DNA of 41,911 nt from Spirogloea muscicola (lineage: Eukaryota; Streptophyta; Zygnematophyceae; Spirogloeales; Spirogloeaceae): positions 124,303-166,213 of the forward strand of contig WELB01000184.1 of the NCBI GenBank assembly GCA_009602725.1. Direction: 5' to 3'. The first letter of the stretch is position 1. Each line of letters opens with the position of its first letter. Position numbers and translations under genes: made by a program. Below the pieces are notes generated by a model. That model saw only the letters and a program-made list of their open reading frames with translations. It made no database searches and was not told where the DNA came from. Of this stretch, positions 29,331 through 40,925 are shown piece by piece.

Positions 29331-29742
29331 CATTGTGTTCGTGGCGTCAAGGGCTTACAGGGGGTAGCCAATCTACACATAGCCAATCCGTCCGGTGACG
29401 TCAGCCCAAGGGTCTAATGGTAGAGTGCAGGAAGGTCGGCACTTCTCCACGAAGTCTACTTAGGTAGAGCGTATGAAATGTTTGATCAGAGGGTGAGCAG
29501 TCAATGTGCTAGGGTGGCCCAGAGCTAACCAATCCCAAGGAAACTCAAAGTATTAACATAATCTATCATACAGACAAAATCTGGGTGCTCAGTCCAAAGT
29601 CAGAAGGAAACAGCCCAGATCGTACTTTAAGATCCTCAAGGTATCATTTAGTGGAAAATGGGATCGAGACGAAACAATCAGGAGGTGGGCGTGGAAGCAG
29701 TCATCCTTTGAAGAAAGCGTACTAGCTCACCGAGTTAGATAC
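29331..29742 (+). rRNA. Mitochondrial-type LSU rRNA, domain II part
   Basis: Segments match conserved 23S-like rRNA in order. CTCCACGAAGTCTACTTAGG at 29447 corresponds to the CCGAAAGCTATTTAGGTAGC region. GAAGGAAACAGCCCAGATCG at 29603 and AGAAGCAGTCATCCTTTGAAG-like sequence at 29693, running into GAAAGCGTACTAGCTCACC, form the GTPase-associated region. Divergence from bacterial and plastid sequences is high, as in algal mitochondria. It is interrupted at 29754 by a LINE 3' end. It probably represents mitochondrial DNA in the nucleus; expression is not expected. Confidence 0.82.
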
Positions 29743-29753
29743 AAAGCTCAAAG
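29743..29753 (+). repeat. 11-bp target-site duplication, left
   Basis: AAAGCTCAAAG, repeated exactly at 30025-30035, flanks the LINE 3' end inserted into the LSU rRNA. Confidence 0.85.
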
Positions 29754-30024
29754 AAAGAACGTGCTCGCCATAGAGAAGAAGGCTGGCAAAGCCAGCCCAA
29801 AATGAATGGGCTTAATTCAAAGCCAAGAATGGTGCCGAAAAAGAAATCTACACAACTAGACACGAAACGATGCAGATGAAGCTCAGTACCCACGTGTGAG
29901 CGACAGCAAGTCCGAGTAACTCGAAGCTGGGAACGAGGCCCTCTGCCGAGACCCAGACGCAGCAGCCATAGTGCGGCCTGCCGGCGTGTGGACGACGTGA
30001 GCCAGGGAGCGGTGAATCCTTTAG
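29754..30024 (-). mobile_element. 5'-truncated LINE 3' end inserted in LSU rRNA (insertion 1)
   Basis: The 271-bp insert is read on the minus strand. It starts in the C-terminal coding region (CGTCCACACGCCGGCAGGCC), passes a degraded tail and two-hairpin-type 3' UTR, and ends with GGCTGGCTTTGCCAGCC, then CTTCTTCTCTATGGCGAGCA. The 11-bp duplication on both sides, the 5' truncation and the fixed 3' end are hallmarks of target-primed reverse transcription. The rRNA sequence continues directly after it. Confidence 0.85.
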
Positions 30025-30619
30025 AAAGCTCAAAGGATTTACCGAAAGGACAGGACACTCGACTTTTTGTCTATATCGGAACGTTCTGTGAGTGATGAAG
30101 AATATTCGAATCAATAGCTGAAAATATTAGAATTGAGAATGCTGACATGAGTAACGCTGAATCATTTGCAAAGATGAGCCTCGAATGTTCAAGGGTTTCT
30201 ATGTGTAGTCAATCTGCGTAAAGTGAATCTGCGCAAAGCGAATCGGTCCCTAAGAGCAATTCGGAAGGATAGTCTCGATGAGTAGACGAGAATGACGAAG
30301 TAATGGCAACTACTGAGAAACGTGTTTGGAGTATCTTTTAGCATTCTCACTTCCAGGGTAAACGTCGTGAACAGCGTACTAAAAACCGAAACAGGTGAAC
30401 AGGTAGAATGATACAAAGGCGTCTAAGAGACCCATGTTGAAGCAACTCAGCAAAATAACTATGCAAGTTCGGGAGAAAGGGTGCTTCTTCAGATCGAGGA
30501 GAAAGTGCACAAAAATGGGGGCAGCGACTGTTCATATGTAAAGACAGGGCTCTGCTAAGTGGTAAGAAATGCATAGAGTCTGACACCTGCCCGGTGCTTG
30601 AAGGTGAAAAGAACAAGTG
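30025..30619 (+). rRNA. Mitochondrial-type LSU rRNA, domains II end, III and IV start
   Basis: In order: GGAACGTTCTGTGAG at 30079 and GAATGCTGACATGAGTAACG at 30137 (domain II/III), CGGTCCCTAAGAGCAATTCG at 30243, AAAAACCGAAACAGGTGAAC at 30381, AGTTCGGGAGAAAGGGTGCT at 30466, and GTCTGACACCTGCCCGGTGC at 30579 with GAAGGTGAAAAGAAC. All sit in the same order and spacing as in 23S-like rRNA. It is broken at 30625 by a second LINE-derived insertion. Confidence 0.88.
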
Positions 30620-30624
30620 TTATA

Positions 30625-31152
30625 GAAAGGAAGTGCTCGCCCATTGAGGGTGGGGGCTGGAAAAGCCAGCCCAAAAAAGAATGAACAAAGTACGTGAAGG
30701 GGGCCAGGGGAAGCGCTAAGCAAAACAAGCACAAGAAGAAACAAAGCAGCTACGAATCACTAGGCAGCGGCTATAGGCCGCTTGCCTGGCAGACCATCGA
30801 TCGGTGGTCGGGGCAGCCAGGGGAGCTGCCGGGTTTAAATGCTGCCGGCTCGTTCGCGCAGGTTTTCCGTACGCGGCTTTCCGTCTTGCTCCAGCGCTCC
30901 TTGGACGCAGTCCACTCGCGCGCAGGCCGCGCTATGGCTGCTGCCTCTGGGTCTCGACGGAGTGCCACTTTCCGCGCTGCGAGTTACTCAGACTCGCTGC
31001 TGCTCAATCGTGGGTACTGAACTTCCACCTGCGGTCGCGTCGTGTCTAGCTGGGTGATCTTTCTTCTCGGCACCCTTTGGCTCTTTGGACCTTGTCCATT
31101 CTTTTTGGGATGGCATTTCCTAGCCCCTACCCTCTGTGGGCGAGCACTTCTC
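30625..31152. mobile_element. Inverted pair of LINE 3' ends inserted in LSU rRNA (insertion 2)
   Basis: The left part (30625-30757) is a minus-strand LINE 3' UTR beginning GAAGTGCTCGCCCATTGAGG with hairpin GGCTGGAAAAGCCAGCC. The right part (30758-31152) is a plus-strand C-terminus (GSFAQVFRTRLSVLLQRSL to SYSDSLLLNRGY, stop at 31018) with its 3' UTR ending CTCTGTGGGCGAGCACTTC. The insert therefore has about 60-bp terminal inverted repeats made of two LINE 3' ends. Flanking TTATA (30620-30624 and 31153-31157) is a possible duplication. It sits in a variable loop of the rRNA: flanking CAAGTGTTATA and TATAAGCTTG can pair. Confidence 0.82.
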
Positions 31153-31600
31153 TTATAAGCTTGAAGTCGAAGCCCCAGTGAACGGTGACCGTAACTCTAA
31201 CGGTCCTAAGGCAGCGAAATCTCTTGTCGCGTAAGTGGCTACCTGCACGTAGGGTGTAACGACTGCCCTACTGTCACCAACATTGGCTCAGTAAGATCGA
31301 ATGCTTCGTTTAAGATGCGGAGTTCCAACGGCTAGAGGGTTTAGGGTGCACATCAAGGTGCAACTCTGTACGTGAAGATCTGTGCGACTCGTCTCTATGT
31401 GAAGATCTCTATTGAAACACCCTCGCCTCATTGCGTTATAGCGGGGTGGATTTTCAAACACGAACTATGTAACCACCCTCTCCCGTGAATCGGGTAACAA
31501 TATTTTCCACAGGCGCTGACTGGTCAGTCAAGCTTTGAAGCCGAGAAGAGAGACTTTGACAGGAGGTTGCTCTGCCACCTATGTGTCTAAATTCTGGGCA
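31153..31600 (+). rRNA. Mitochondrial-type LSU rRNA, domains IV end and V part
   Basis: CGAAGCCCCAGTGAACGGTG and CGTAACTCTAACGGTCCTAA, then GGCAGCGAAATCTCTTGTCG, GTAAGTGGCTACCTGCACG and GATGCGGAGTTCC, are universal LSU motifs around the subunit interface and start of the peptidyl-transferase domain. Further on, TTGAAACACCCTCGCC and CCCGTGAATCGGG match domain V pieces. Sequence fades after about 31600 and the 3' third of domain V and domain VI are absent. The I-CeuI-like site is intact except for one base and holds no intron. Confidence 0.88.
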
Positions 31601-31739
31601 ACGCAAAAGCATGACGAGCAACACTTCGCTATGCTCTTGACCACGCAGGGGAGCTGCAAGTCGTCGCTTTCTAGTGCGGGGGGAAGTGGCCGCGCGGAAG
31701 TGTCGTAAGAGTCGTGCAAGAAGTCCCGTTCTGACGCGC

Positions 31740-32017
31740 GCCGGGACGGCGTCAGGCTGTGGCCGTCACCGGACGTGCAGGTGAAAACACGACGGGGCGC
31801 AGCAGCGGCCTTAGCAGCCCCCCCCCCGCTTGCAGGCGCGGCCGGCGGGCCGCCCCCGCGCCGCCGCCGCCGCAGCGAGCGCCCTGTCGGTGGCGGCTCG
31901 GCGGGGGTCCCGTGCTGAGCAGCTTCAGGCGTCGGTCTTGCACAACGCGAGGAGCCCCCGCGCCGGCCGCCGCCACCGCCGTCGAGAGCATCGCCATTGC
32001 TGGTCGCAAACGCCACG
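31740..32017 (+). promoter_or_regulatory. GC-rich 5' region of oxidoreductase copy 1
   Basis: Very GC-rich with repeated CGCCGCCGCCGC and GGCCGGCGGGCC, conserved in copy 2 (36600-36786). It leads into AACGCCACGATGGCAGG, a good start context kept in both copies. Probably promoter and 5' UTR; no TATA box seen. Confidence 0.4.
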
Positions 32018-34398
32018 ATGGCAGGTGCTGTGTTTGCTGTTTCTTCGGCAATCGCCCTTCAGCCGCTGACGCCAGGCCGCTCAAGGCTGATTTCTCGAGT
32101 AGACGAGGCAGCACCTGTACAAGGACATGCAATCATGAGCAGAGATGATAAGGAGCAGGTTTGCTGGTGCGCAGACCTTATGCTGCATCTCCGAGTAGCT
32201 GCTGGTCACGAGATTCCCGAAACGCAGAAGGCGTGGCTCTATCAGGAGTACGGCGGAATTGATGTCTTGGAGATCGGCGAGGTCTACGTGCCAAAGATCA
32301 ACGATGACATGATCCTCATGAAGGTCCATGCAGCTGGTATCTGCAACGTCCGAGGCCCCCTGACTTGGCTGCCTTTCATCCAGATCCACACCTGCATCCT
32401 TTTAACGCGCCAAGTACATATTATTCAAGCTGCCATGCTTGAAACGTCCATAAGAATGCAGGGCCGTGAGATAGAATACTAGCATGCATCCGAAATTGTT
32501 TCTTCATGATCTTGTTGAATGGTAGGGTACATGGTGGTGTATCAGGACCTGCTCTTGTTGGGGCTTCGGAAGCTGTACAGCTACTCAGAACATGAGGCAA
32601 TGATTGCTTTTGGACTTCATGCATGTTGGTAGGCTTGAATCCTGTGGACTTCAAGAGAAGGGAGGGCAACTTCAAAAACACTGACACACCTCCACCTGTC
32701 AGTGCGGACAACAGATACTACCATGACCAACGTCTGCCAATAATCACAGTCTAGTTGACATCATGCGACCCTGTGTTTGCTTCACCCCAGATGCTCCCAT
32801 GTCAGCATTAGCTTGCATTTGTACCTGAACTGCAGCATATTGCAGCTCTTATCAAGGTACTGCAGCTGTGCCAGCCTGCAACATTTTCATCTGCACCACA
32901 TATCAGTCCCAGATCAATAATATGAGCTTCAAAGACCTTCGAGACTTAATTTTTTCTTCAAAGACCGTGGTACCCTAAGTACCACGGTCTTGAATTTTTT
33001 TTCAAGACCGTGGTACTACCAGGGCCAGTACATGCTTCGGTTTGAGCATCCATGTCTGGCTGCCTGCAGACTGTGCCAGGATATGATGGCGCTGGGGTCG
33101 TTGTGAAGGTCGGAAGAGATGTGACCAGGTTTAAAGTTGGCGACGAGGTCTACACCAATGTCTCTGAGTTCGCCCTAGACCACCCGAAGGCCTGCGGAAC
33201 ATTGACACACTACACGGCCGTGGAAGAAAGACTTGTGGCGCACAAGCCAGCCAATATAACTTATGAGGAAGCTTCAGGCAAGTAAATCTGGCATATCAAC
33301 CATGCTTGTTTTAACATCCAGGACAACACTCAGTCAAGGCGTATGACAGTCAGGAGCAAGATAGCTCACAGACCCTAGCGACTGTGGTGACTTGACATAT
33401 CCGTTGAACCCATGTATTTGGCGTGTGCAGGATATCCACTCGCACTTGAGACAGCTTATCAGGGATTTGAGATTATCAGGCTGCGCCAGGGCGAGAAGGT
33501 CCTGATTACCAATGGCTCAGGCGGAGTAGGACACTGTGCAGGTGATTGCATGACTTAAGCTGGCATCATTCTTCTGCAGGCAAAGATGTAGCTACGTAGT
33601 CTAAGCTTGCAGTGAGCTCACTCCTTGAGCCAATTCCGACTTAAGCACCAGTACAGCAGTGCAAGATCATTAAAAGTGGAGTTTTCCGTTGAGGTTGTTT
33701 GCAGCAGATCTACTAGCTGAGCCAACAGCACACGACTTCCGACATGACTGTTAACGATACTTTCCTGCAGCTGGCCAAAAGATACTACAAGGCGTCGATG
33801 GTGGCCGCCACCACAAGCAAGCCCAATTTTGCTCTGGTGAGACAGCTTGGCGCTGACAAAGTCATTGACTACAGGAGAGAGGACTACACAGACATGGGGG
33901 AGCGCTTCAATGTGGTGCTTGATACAGCGGGTGACAGTTCTCATACAATACCAACGATATTCGCCACCAATAAGTTGTTGAGCAATCTTTTGAACCATTG
34001 TTGAAAACTGCTTCAAGCCGAAGATACAGGACATCAGCCTGCTAGTACAGTGTCATTAAAGATGATCGTTCTGCAATACCAGAACATTGTGTCCGCTGTC
34101 AAGCATGAGCTGATCAGCTACGAAGTGCTATCCAGGGGACGTAGAGAAAGCTTTGAAGGCCGGCGACAGAGTGCTGACCATCGACGGGCTCTTCCCTGGC
34201 CTTCCGTCGGCAGACCAGTTTGTGGTCGCATCGGATGGCAGGCAGCTGGAGTTGCTCAACAAGAGCATCGATGATAAACAAATCAAAGTAAAGCTCGATT
34301 TAGTGGGCCCTTTCCAGTTCGAGCAGGCAAAAGTTGCCTTCAGGCGCCTGGAGTCTAAGCATGCTATTGGCAAGGTCGTGGTGACGATAGGAGGGTGA
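32018..34398 (+). pseudogene. Alkenal/quinone oxidoreductase (MDR family), copy 1, frameshifted
   Basis: Exons: 32018-32336, 32633-32697, 33070-33277, 33431-33541, 33771-33930, 34136-34398. The product resembles the plant chloroplast NADPH-dependent alkenal/one oxidoreductase and quinone oxidoreductase group of zinc-free medium-chain dehydrogenases, which reduce reactive alpha,beta-unsaturated carbonyls or quinones. Visible: [78 protein letters not shown] (NADPH loop), QLGADKVIDYR and a C-terminal HAIGKVVVTIGG. Exon 4 lacks 5 bp (TTGCA) present in copy 2, which shifts the frame right after the nucleotide-binding GGVGH motif. Intron 3 uses a GC-AG pair (GGCAAGT). The extreme N-terminus may be a transit peptide. 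Probably a pseudogene. Confidence 0.85.
32961..33016. repeat. 13-bp motif in direct-inverted-direct array within intron 2
   Basis: AAGACCGTGGTAC (32961-32973), its exact reverse complement GTACCACGGTCTT (32979-32991), then AAGACCGTGGTAC again (33004-33016). Copy 2 has a single related motif (CAAGTCTGTGGTAC near 37728). The array can fold into a perfect hairpin and looks like a template-switch product. Confidence 0.85.
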
Positions 34399-34960
34399 AC
34401 TAGGCAGCTCGCACTAAGACAATTAAGCATATGTTAACTCATGTACAGGTTGCAACAAATGCATGGCACAATCATGCTCGACAACATAAACAGATGGCTG
34501 CTCAGAGCTCAGCGTGTACTACTGCAACTTTCGATGTTATTATTACTGGACTTTGCATCGCATCTGCTGATTCTGTATCGGCCAGGTAACACTAAGTGCT
34601 GATTTCTGGCGCACTCTGGTATAGCTTCTTAACTGTACTTCATGGAGTAGGCCAGCTCGAGTAGGCTGCAAATGCTAAAGATTGCAATAGGCGTGTGGGA
34701 TCAGGAACTGCTCATGGATATCAAGCATCTACGTCGTGTAGCACACTTAAGCTAGTCGATCATTGCACAGTGTGACAGCAAGCAGCGATAAACTCAGGTT
34801 TGCCCAGACTGAATGACTCATTCAGGTAGAGCATGCAAGTTGCCGAGGCCTGCCCATAATGCTGGACGCTGAGCTTGCACTACCCCGACTATCTGTGTCA
34901 GATTTGACGTCACAGCAACTGCACTGACGGCGCTCCCATCCACGCAGCGCTCAGCAAGCG
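34399..34960 (+). other. 3' flank of oxidoreductase copy 1
   Basis: No gene. Conserved with 39131-39690, including GTACAGGTTGCAACAA and GCTGCTCAGAGCTCAGC. It probably contains the 3' UTR; no single polyadenylation signal can be fixed. Confidence 0.5.
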
Positions 34961-35345
34961 AGAAAAGGCTCGCCCACTGAGTATAGGGGCTGGAAAAGCC
35001 AGCCCAAAAAGATGAACAGAGTACGAGAAGGGGGCCAGGGCAAGCGCTAAGAAAGACAAGCACAAAAAGAAACAAAGCAGCTGCGAATCACTCAGTAACC
35101 CCTGCTAAGCAGCCGCAGATCAGAGATGCTAGGCTCCTGGAAGTGGGTCTCCTGGCCAGGGCCAGAGCCAGAGGCAGCAGCGAGGGCTCTGCCGGCACGA
35201 AGGTGCAGCGCGCGGGCCATAGACCTCTGCAGCGAGACGGCCAGGCGCATGCGGTACACTTGCGCCACGACCCGGCTGCAGGAAACTCCACCGGCTCCCC
35301 ATGGAAGCGACGGGCGATGGCGTGGCGGGCAAGCCAAGCGCGTTC
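34961..35345 (-). mobile_element. 5'-truncated LINE 3' end, inserted only in duplication copy 1
   Basis: On the minus strand: coding tail from ARHAIARRFHGEPVEF through RAGRALAAASGS to SISDLRLLSRGY (stop at 35092), then a 3' UTR with GGGCTGGCTTTTCCAGCCCC and CTCAGTGGGCGAGCC. Copy 2 reads straight from CAGCGCTCAGCATG to GAACGGCTGTGCACC, so this insertion is younger than the duplication. CAAGCG occurs on both sides (about 34956 and 35336) as a possible target duplication. Confidence 0.83.
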
Positions 35346-35790
35346 GTTAGACGGCTGTGCACCGCCTGGTCGGCTTCCCATCCGCCCTGCCTCGTCAGTG
35401 AGATGCAGTGCGAGTGCGGAGCATGCAGCGCTCACTGCGGAGTTAGCTGGGCACGGCACATCACTCGCTGCGCACACAGATGGGGAGGACCGACAAGCAC
35501 TACCTGCGTTCGACAGCATGTTCGATGTGGTCTTGGAGGCTGGCACCGTGGCCACGGAGATCACGTCCGTCATAGTAGCCAATCGAGCCGGGGGCCGGCG
35601 GTCGTCTCCACACGCGGAGCGTAGACCTCGTCGCGATCGCGCCTGGAGGGGGCCCACAACAATGGCGGACGTCGTTTACCACAGACGCCATCCAGCTAGG
35701 AAACCATTCACATCGGTGAAAGATTGGTGCACGCGGTCAAGAGACTGTAGGCGACACGCAGATACGCGGAGTACCCTACTGGTGACGGAT
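35346..35790 (+). pseudogene. LINE zinc-motif/endonuclease-like fragment, duplication copy 1
   Basis: EMQCECGACSAHCG then ARHITRCAH (35399-35470) is the Cys-His motif. MFDVVLEAG follows (35519 on), then an Arg-rich frame corresponding to the DLVAIAPGRGP part better kept in copy 2. It is diverged from LINE copy 2 of this window and frameshifted. Present in both duplication copies, so it is older than the duplication. Confidence 0.65.
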
Positions 35791-35823
35791 TTGTTGCGCG
35801 CTGCAGTCGATGATTACAGAGAG

Positions 35824-36355
35824 AAGGGCTTGCCCATGGAGGATAGGGGCTGGGAAAAGCCAGCCAAAAAAAGAATGAACGGAGTACGAGAAGGGGCCAA
35901 GGGGAAGCACTGAGGAAAACAAGCACAGAAAGGGATTAAGCAGCTAAGAAGCACTCAGTAACCCCTGCTAAGCAGCCTCAGGTCAGAGAAGCTTGGCCCC
36001 TGGAAGCGGGTCCCCTGGCCAGAGCCAGAGGCAGCAGCGAGGGCTCTTCCGGCACGTAGGCGCAGCGCGCGGGCCATAGACCTCTGCAGCGAGACGGCCA
36101 AGCGCATGCGGTACACCTGCGCTAGCGACCCGGCTGCATGAAAGTCCACCGGCTCCCCATGGAAGCGGCGGACGATGGCGTGACGTGAGAGCTGGTTGAG
36201 CAGCTCGAGCCACCGAGCGCCCAACGCCCCGTGCGTGTCGATGGCGAGCGGGAAGAGCTCGTCTTCCCGCGGGTGATCTGAGCACTTGAGCTCATTGGCC
36301 CGAGCGGCGCAGGCTACCGCATACCCAGCCTTGGAGGCACACTGTGCTGGCTGTG
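35824..36355 (-). pseudogene. LINE 3' end; contains the unoccupied counterpart of the Harbinger target
   Basis: On the minus strand the frame 36224-35955 reads GARWLELLNQLSRHAIVRRF, then GEPVDFHAAGSLAQVYRMRL and AGRALAAASGSG, closing SFSDLRLLSRGY. A 3' UTR with the GGCTTTTCCCAGCC hairpin ends near 35824. The plus strand around 36317-36350 (CCGCATACCCAGCC-TTG-GAGGCACACTG) aligns with both flanks of the Harbinger element at 10140-10154 and 16244-16260, so it shows the site without the transposon (TTG here against TTA). Confidence 0.85.
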
Positions 36356-36786
36356 TGCGAATGTGGCCGCGCGGGAGTGTCGTAAGACGTCATTTTCGTC
36401 GTTCTTTATCCACGCGCGCCGGGACGTGGTGAGGCTGTGGCCGTCATCGGACGTGGAGGTGGAAGCACGACGGGCGCAGCAGCGGCCTTGGCAGGCCCCC
36501 CCCGCATGCGGCGCCCATGCAGGCGCGGCCATGGCGGGCCGCCCCTGCGCCGCCCCGCCAGGCCGCAGGGCTCGCGCGCGGGGTCTCACTTTTTTTTTTT
36601 GCAGGCGCGGCCGGCGGGCCGCCCCCGCGCCGCCGCCGCCGCAGCGAGCGCCCTGTCGGCGGTGGCTCGGCGGGGGTTCCGCGCTGAGCAGCTCCAGGCG
36701 TCGGCCTTGCACGGCTCGAGGAGCCCCCGCGCCGGCCGCCGCCACCGCCGTCGAGGGCGTCGCCGTTGCTGGTCGCAAACGCCACG

Positions 36787-39130
<2,344 letters not shown>

Positions 39131-39690
39131 ACTAGGCAGCTTAGACTAGTACAGTTGAGCATGTGGACACTCATGTACAGGTTGCAACAAGTGCATAGCA
39201 CAGTCATGCTCGGCAACTTAATTAGATGGCTGCTCAGAGCTCAGCATGTACTACTGCAACTTTCGGTGACAGGAGCACTGGTCTTTGCATCGCTTTGCTG
39301 ATTCTATATTGGCCAAGTAACACCAAGTTGCTCATTCCTGGCGCACTACTGTATACCTTCTTAGTTGCACTTCATTGAGTAGGCCAGCTCAAGCAGGCTG
39401 CAAACGCTAATGGTTGCGATAGGCGTGAGGGATCAGGAAGTGCTCATGGACATCAAGCATCCTCGTCGTGTAGCACACTAAGCTAGTCGATCGTTGCACA
39501 GAGATTCAGCAGCGATAAGCTCAGGTTTGCACAGGATAACTCATACATGCAAGTAATGCATGCAAGTTGCTGAGGCCTGCCCATATAGCTGGACGCTGAA
39601 CTTGCAATCGACAATCTGTGTCAGATTTGACGTCACAGCAACTGCATTGACGGCGCTCCTCAGCTATGCAGCGCTCAGCATGCCGGGCGC
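39131..39690 (+). other. 3' flank of oxidoreductase copy 2
   Basis: No gene; conserved with 34399-34960. TGTGTCAGATTTGACGTCAC at 39616 is shared by both copies just upstream of the LINE fragment. Confidence 0.5.
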
Positions 39691-40138
39691 GATGGTTTGA
39701 ACGGCTGTGCACCGTCGCCTCAGCCTCCCATCGGCCTGCCTCATTTGGTGAGATGCAGTGCGAGTGCGCAGCATGCAGCGCCCACTGCGAAGTTGGCTGG
39801 GTACATGATCTGCTGCGCACACAGAGGGAGAGGACCGACACGCACTACCTGCATGCGACAGGATGTTCGATGTGGTCTTGGAGGCTGGCTACACCGGGAC
39901 CATGGAGATAACGTCCGTCACAGTAGCCAATCAAGTGGGGGCCGGCAATTGTCTCCACATGAGGCGTGCAGACCTCGTTGCGATCGCGCCTGGGAGGGGC
40001 CCACAATATAGCGGACGTCTACCACAGACGCCATTGAGCTACGGAACCATTCACATCGGTGGAAGATTCGGGGCACGCGTTCAAGTGGACTGTAGGCGGC
40101 ACGCAGAGCAATACGTGAACCACCCTACCGGTGACGGA
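39691..40138 (+). pseudogene. LINE zinc-motif/endonuclease-like fragment, duplication copy 2
   Basis: EMQCECAACSAHCEVGWVHD at about 39750 is the Cys-His motif with Gly changed to Ala. The frame from 39863 reads MFDVVLEAGYTGTMEITSVT then RRADLVAIAPGRGP, matching RRTLDIVRVQPGRGP of the LINE at 23871-23915. The first acidic residue is kept; the second motif has decayed. It ends where a LINE insertion begins. Confidence 0.7.
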
Positions 40139-40761
40139 TCAGAAGAAAGAAGAAAAAGAGGGGCTAGCAAAGCCAGCCCAGAAAAGGATGGACAATATCC
40201 AAAGGCCACAAAATCGGTGCCGAAAAGGAAAAACTACCCAGTTGGACACAAAATGACGCAGATGGAAGCTCCGTATCCACGGGTGAGCAATGACAAAGTG
40301 CTCGCCTATAGAGAAGAGTGGCTGGCAAAGCCAGCCCGCAATAGCAATAGTCAGAATATTTCGAAGCTGGGAAAGAGGCACTCCGCCGAGACCCTGAGGC
40401 AGCAGCCACAGCGCGGCCGGCGGGCGTGTGGACTGCGTGAGCCAGAGAGCGCTGGAACATGACCGCCAGCCTCATGCGAAATACCTGAGCAAGGGAGCCT
40501 GCAGCATCGAAGCCGGGCAGCTCCCCTGGCAGACCCGGTCGCCGCTCGATGGCCTGCCGGGCAAGCCGCAGGAGGAGGTCCAACCAGCCTTCCTTAGTGC
40601 TTCGCCTAGCCCCCTTCTTGTACTTTGTTCATTTTTTTTGGGCTGGCTGTTCCAGCCCATATCCTCAATGGGCGAGCCCTTTCTTCAACCAGCCACTGCC
40701 AAAAGCCCCGTGAACGTTCGTGGCCAGGGCCGCGAATTCGTCGCCGGGGAGGGTGGTCGGC
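40139..40761. mobile_element. Inverted pair of LINE 3' ends in duplication copy 2
   Basis: The left part is minus-strand LINE: coding tail GLPGELPGFDAAGSLAQVFR and HTPAGRAVAAASGSRRS (40560-40390), then two hairpins (GGCTGGCTTTGCCAGCC near 40330, GGCTGGCTTTGCTAGCC near 40160). The right part is a plus-strand 3' end (GGGCTGGCTGTTCCAGCCC at 40641, then CTCAATGGGCGAGCCC). The duplicated host sequence resumes after it (TGTTGCGCGCTGC at 40764), so it is younger than the duplication. Confidence 0.75.
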
Positions 40762-40925
40762 ATATCTGTTGCGCGCTGCGGCCAATGATCACGAGAAAGA
40801 GCTCGCGGGCCGCTTGGGAGTCAGTGGCGAGACCTCTTCCAGCAGCTTGCGCGGCGTGCTATGAATCGACGCCAAGGCCATCAAGGTGATAAGTAAGCAA
40901 TGGTGTGTCCGGCGGCTGGTATTTC

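Larger units (their letters stand above)
31680..35790. repeat. Tandem segmental duplication, copy 1
   Basis: From GTGGCCGCGCGGAAGTGTCG to about GTGACGGATTTGTTGCGCGC this block aligns with 36360-40138 (resuming at about 40762). It includes the GC-rich 5' region, all oxidoreductase exons and introns, about 550 bp of 3' flank, and a LINE endonuclease-like fragment. Copy 1 carries one extra LINE insertion (34961-35345); copy 2 carries another (40139-40761). Confidence 0.88.

Noticed and set aside
29405-29470. tRNA-like stretch (GGGTCTAATGGTAGAGTGCA)
   Set aside because: It resembles a tRNA D-arm, but no anticodon or T-arm with GGTTCGA follows, and the sequence is explained by the LSU rRNA domain II region.
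30625-31152. DNA transposon with 60-bp terminal inverted repeats
   Set aside because: The repeats are recognisable LINE 3' UTRs and the interior is the LINE C-terminal coding tail, so no transposase-type element is needed; kept as an inverted LINE pair.
31195-31230. Possible group I intron or homing endonuclease site in LSU rRNA
   Set aside because: The I-CeuI-like target CTAACGGTCCTAAGGCAGCG is present, but rRNA continues directly through it, so no intron is inserted here.
29331-31600. Plastid 23S rRNA or bacterial contamination
   Set aside because: Conserved blocks show many changes even at near-universal positions and the spacers are AT-rich, unlike plastid or bacterial 23S; nuclear-type LINE inserts lie within it.
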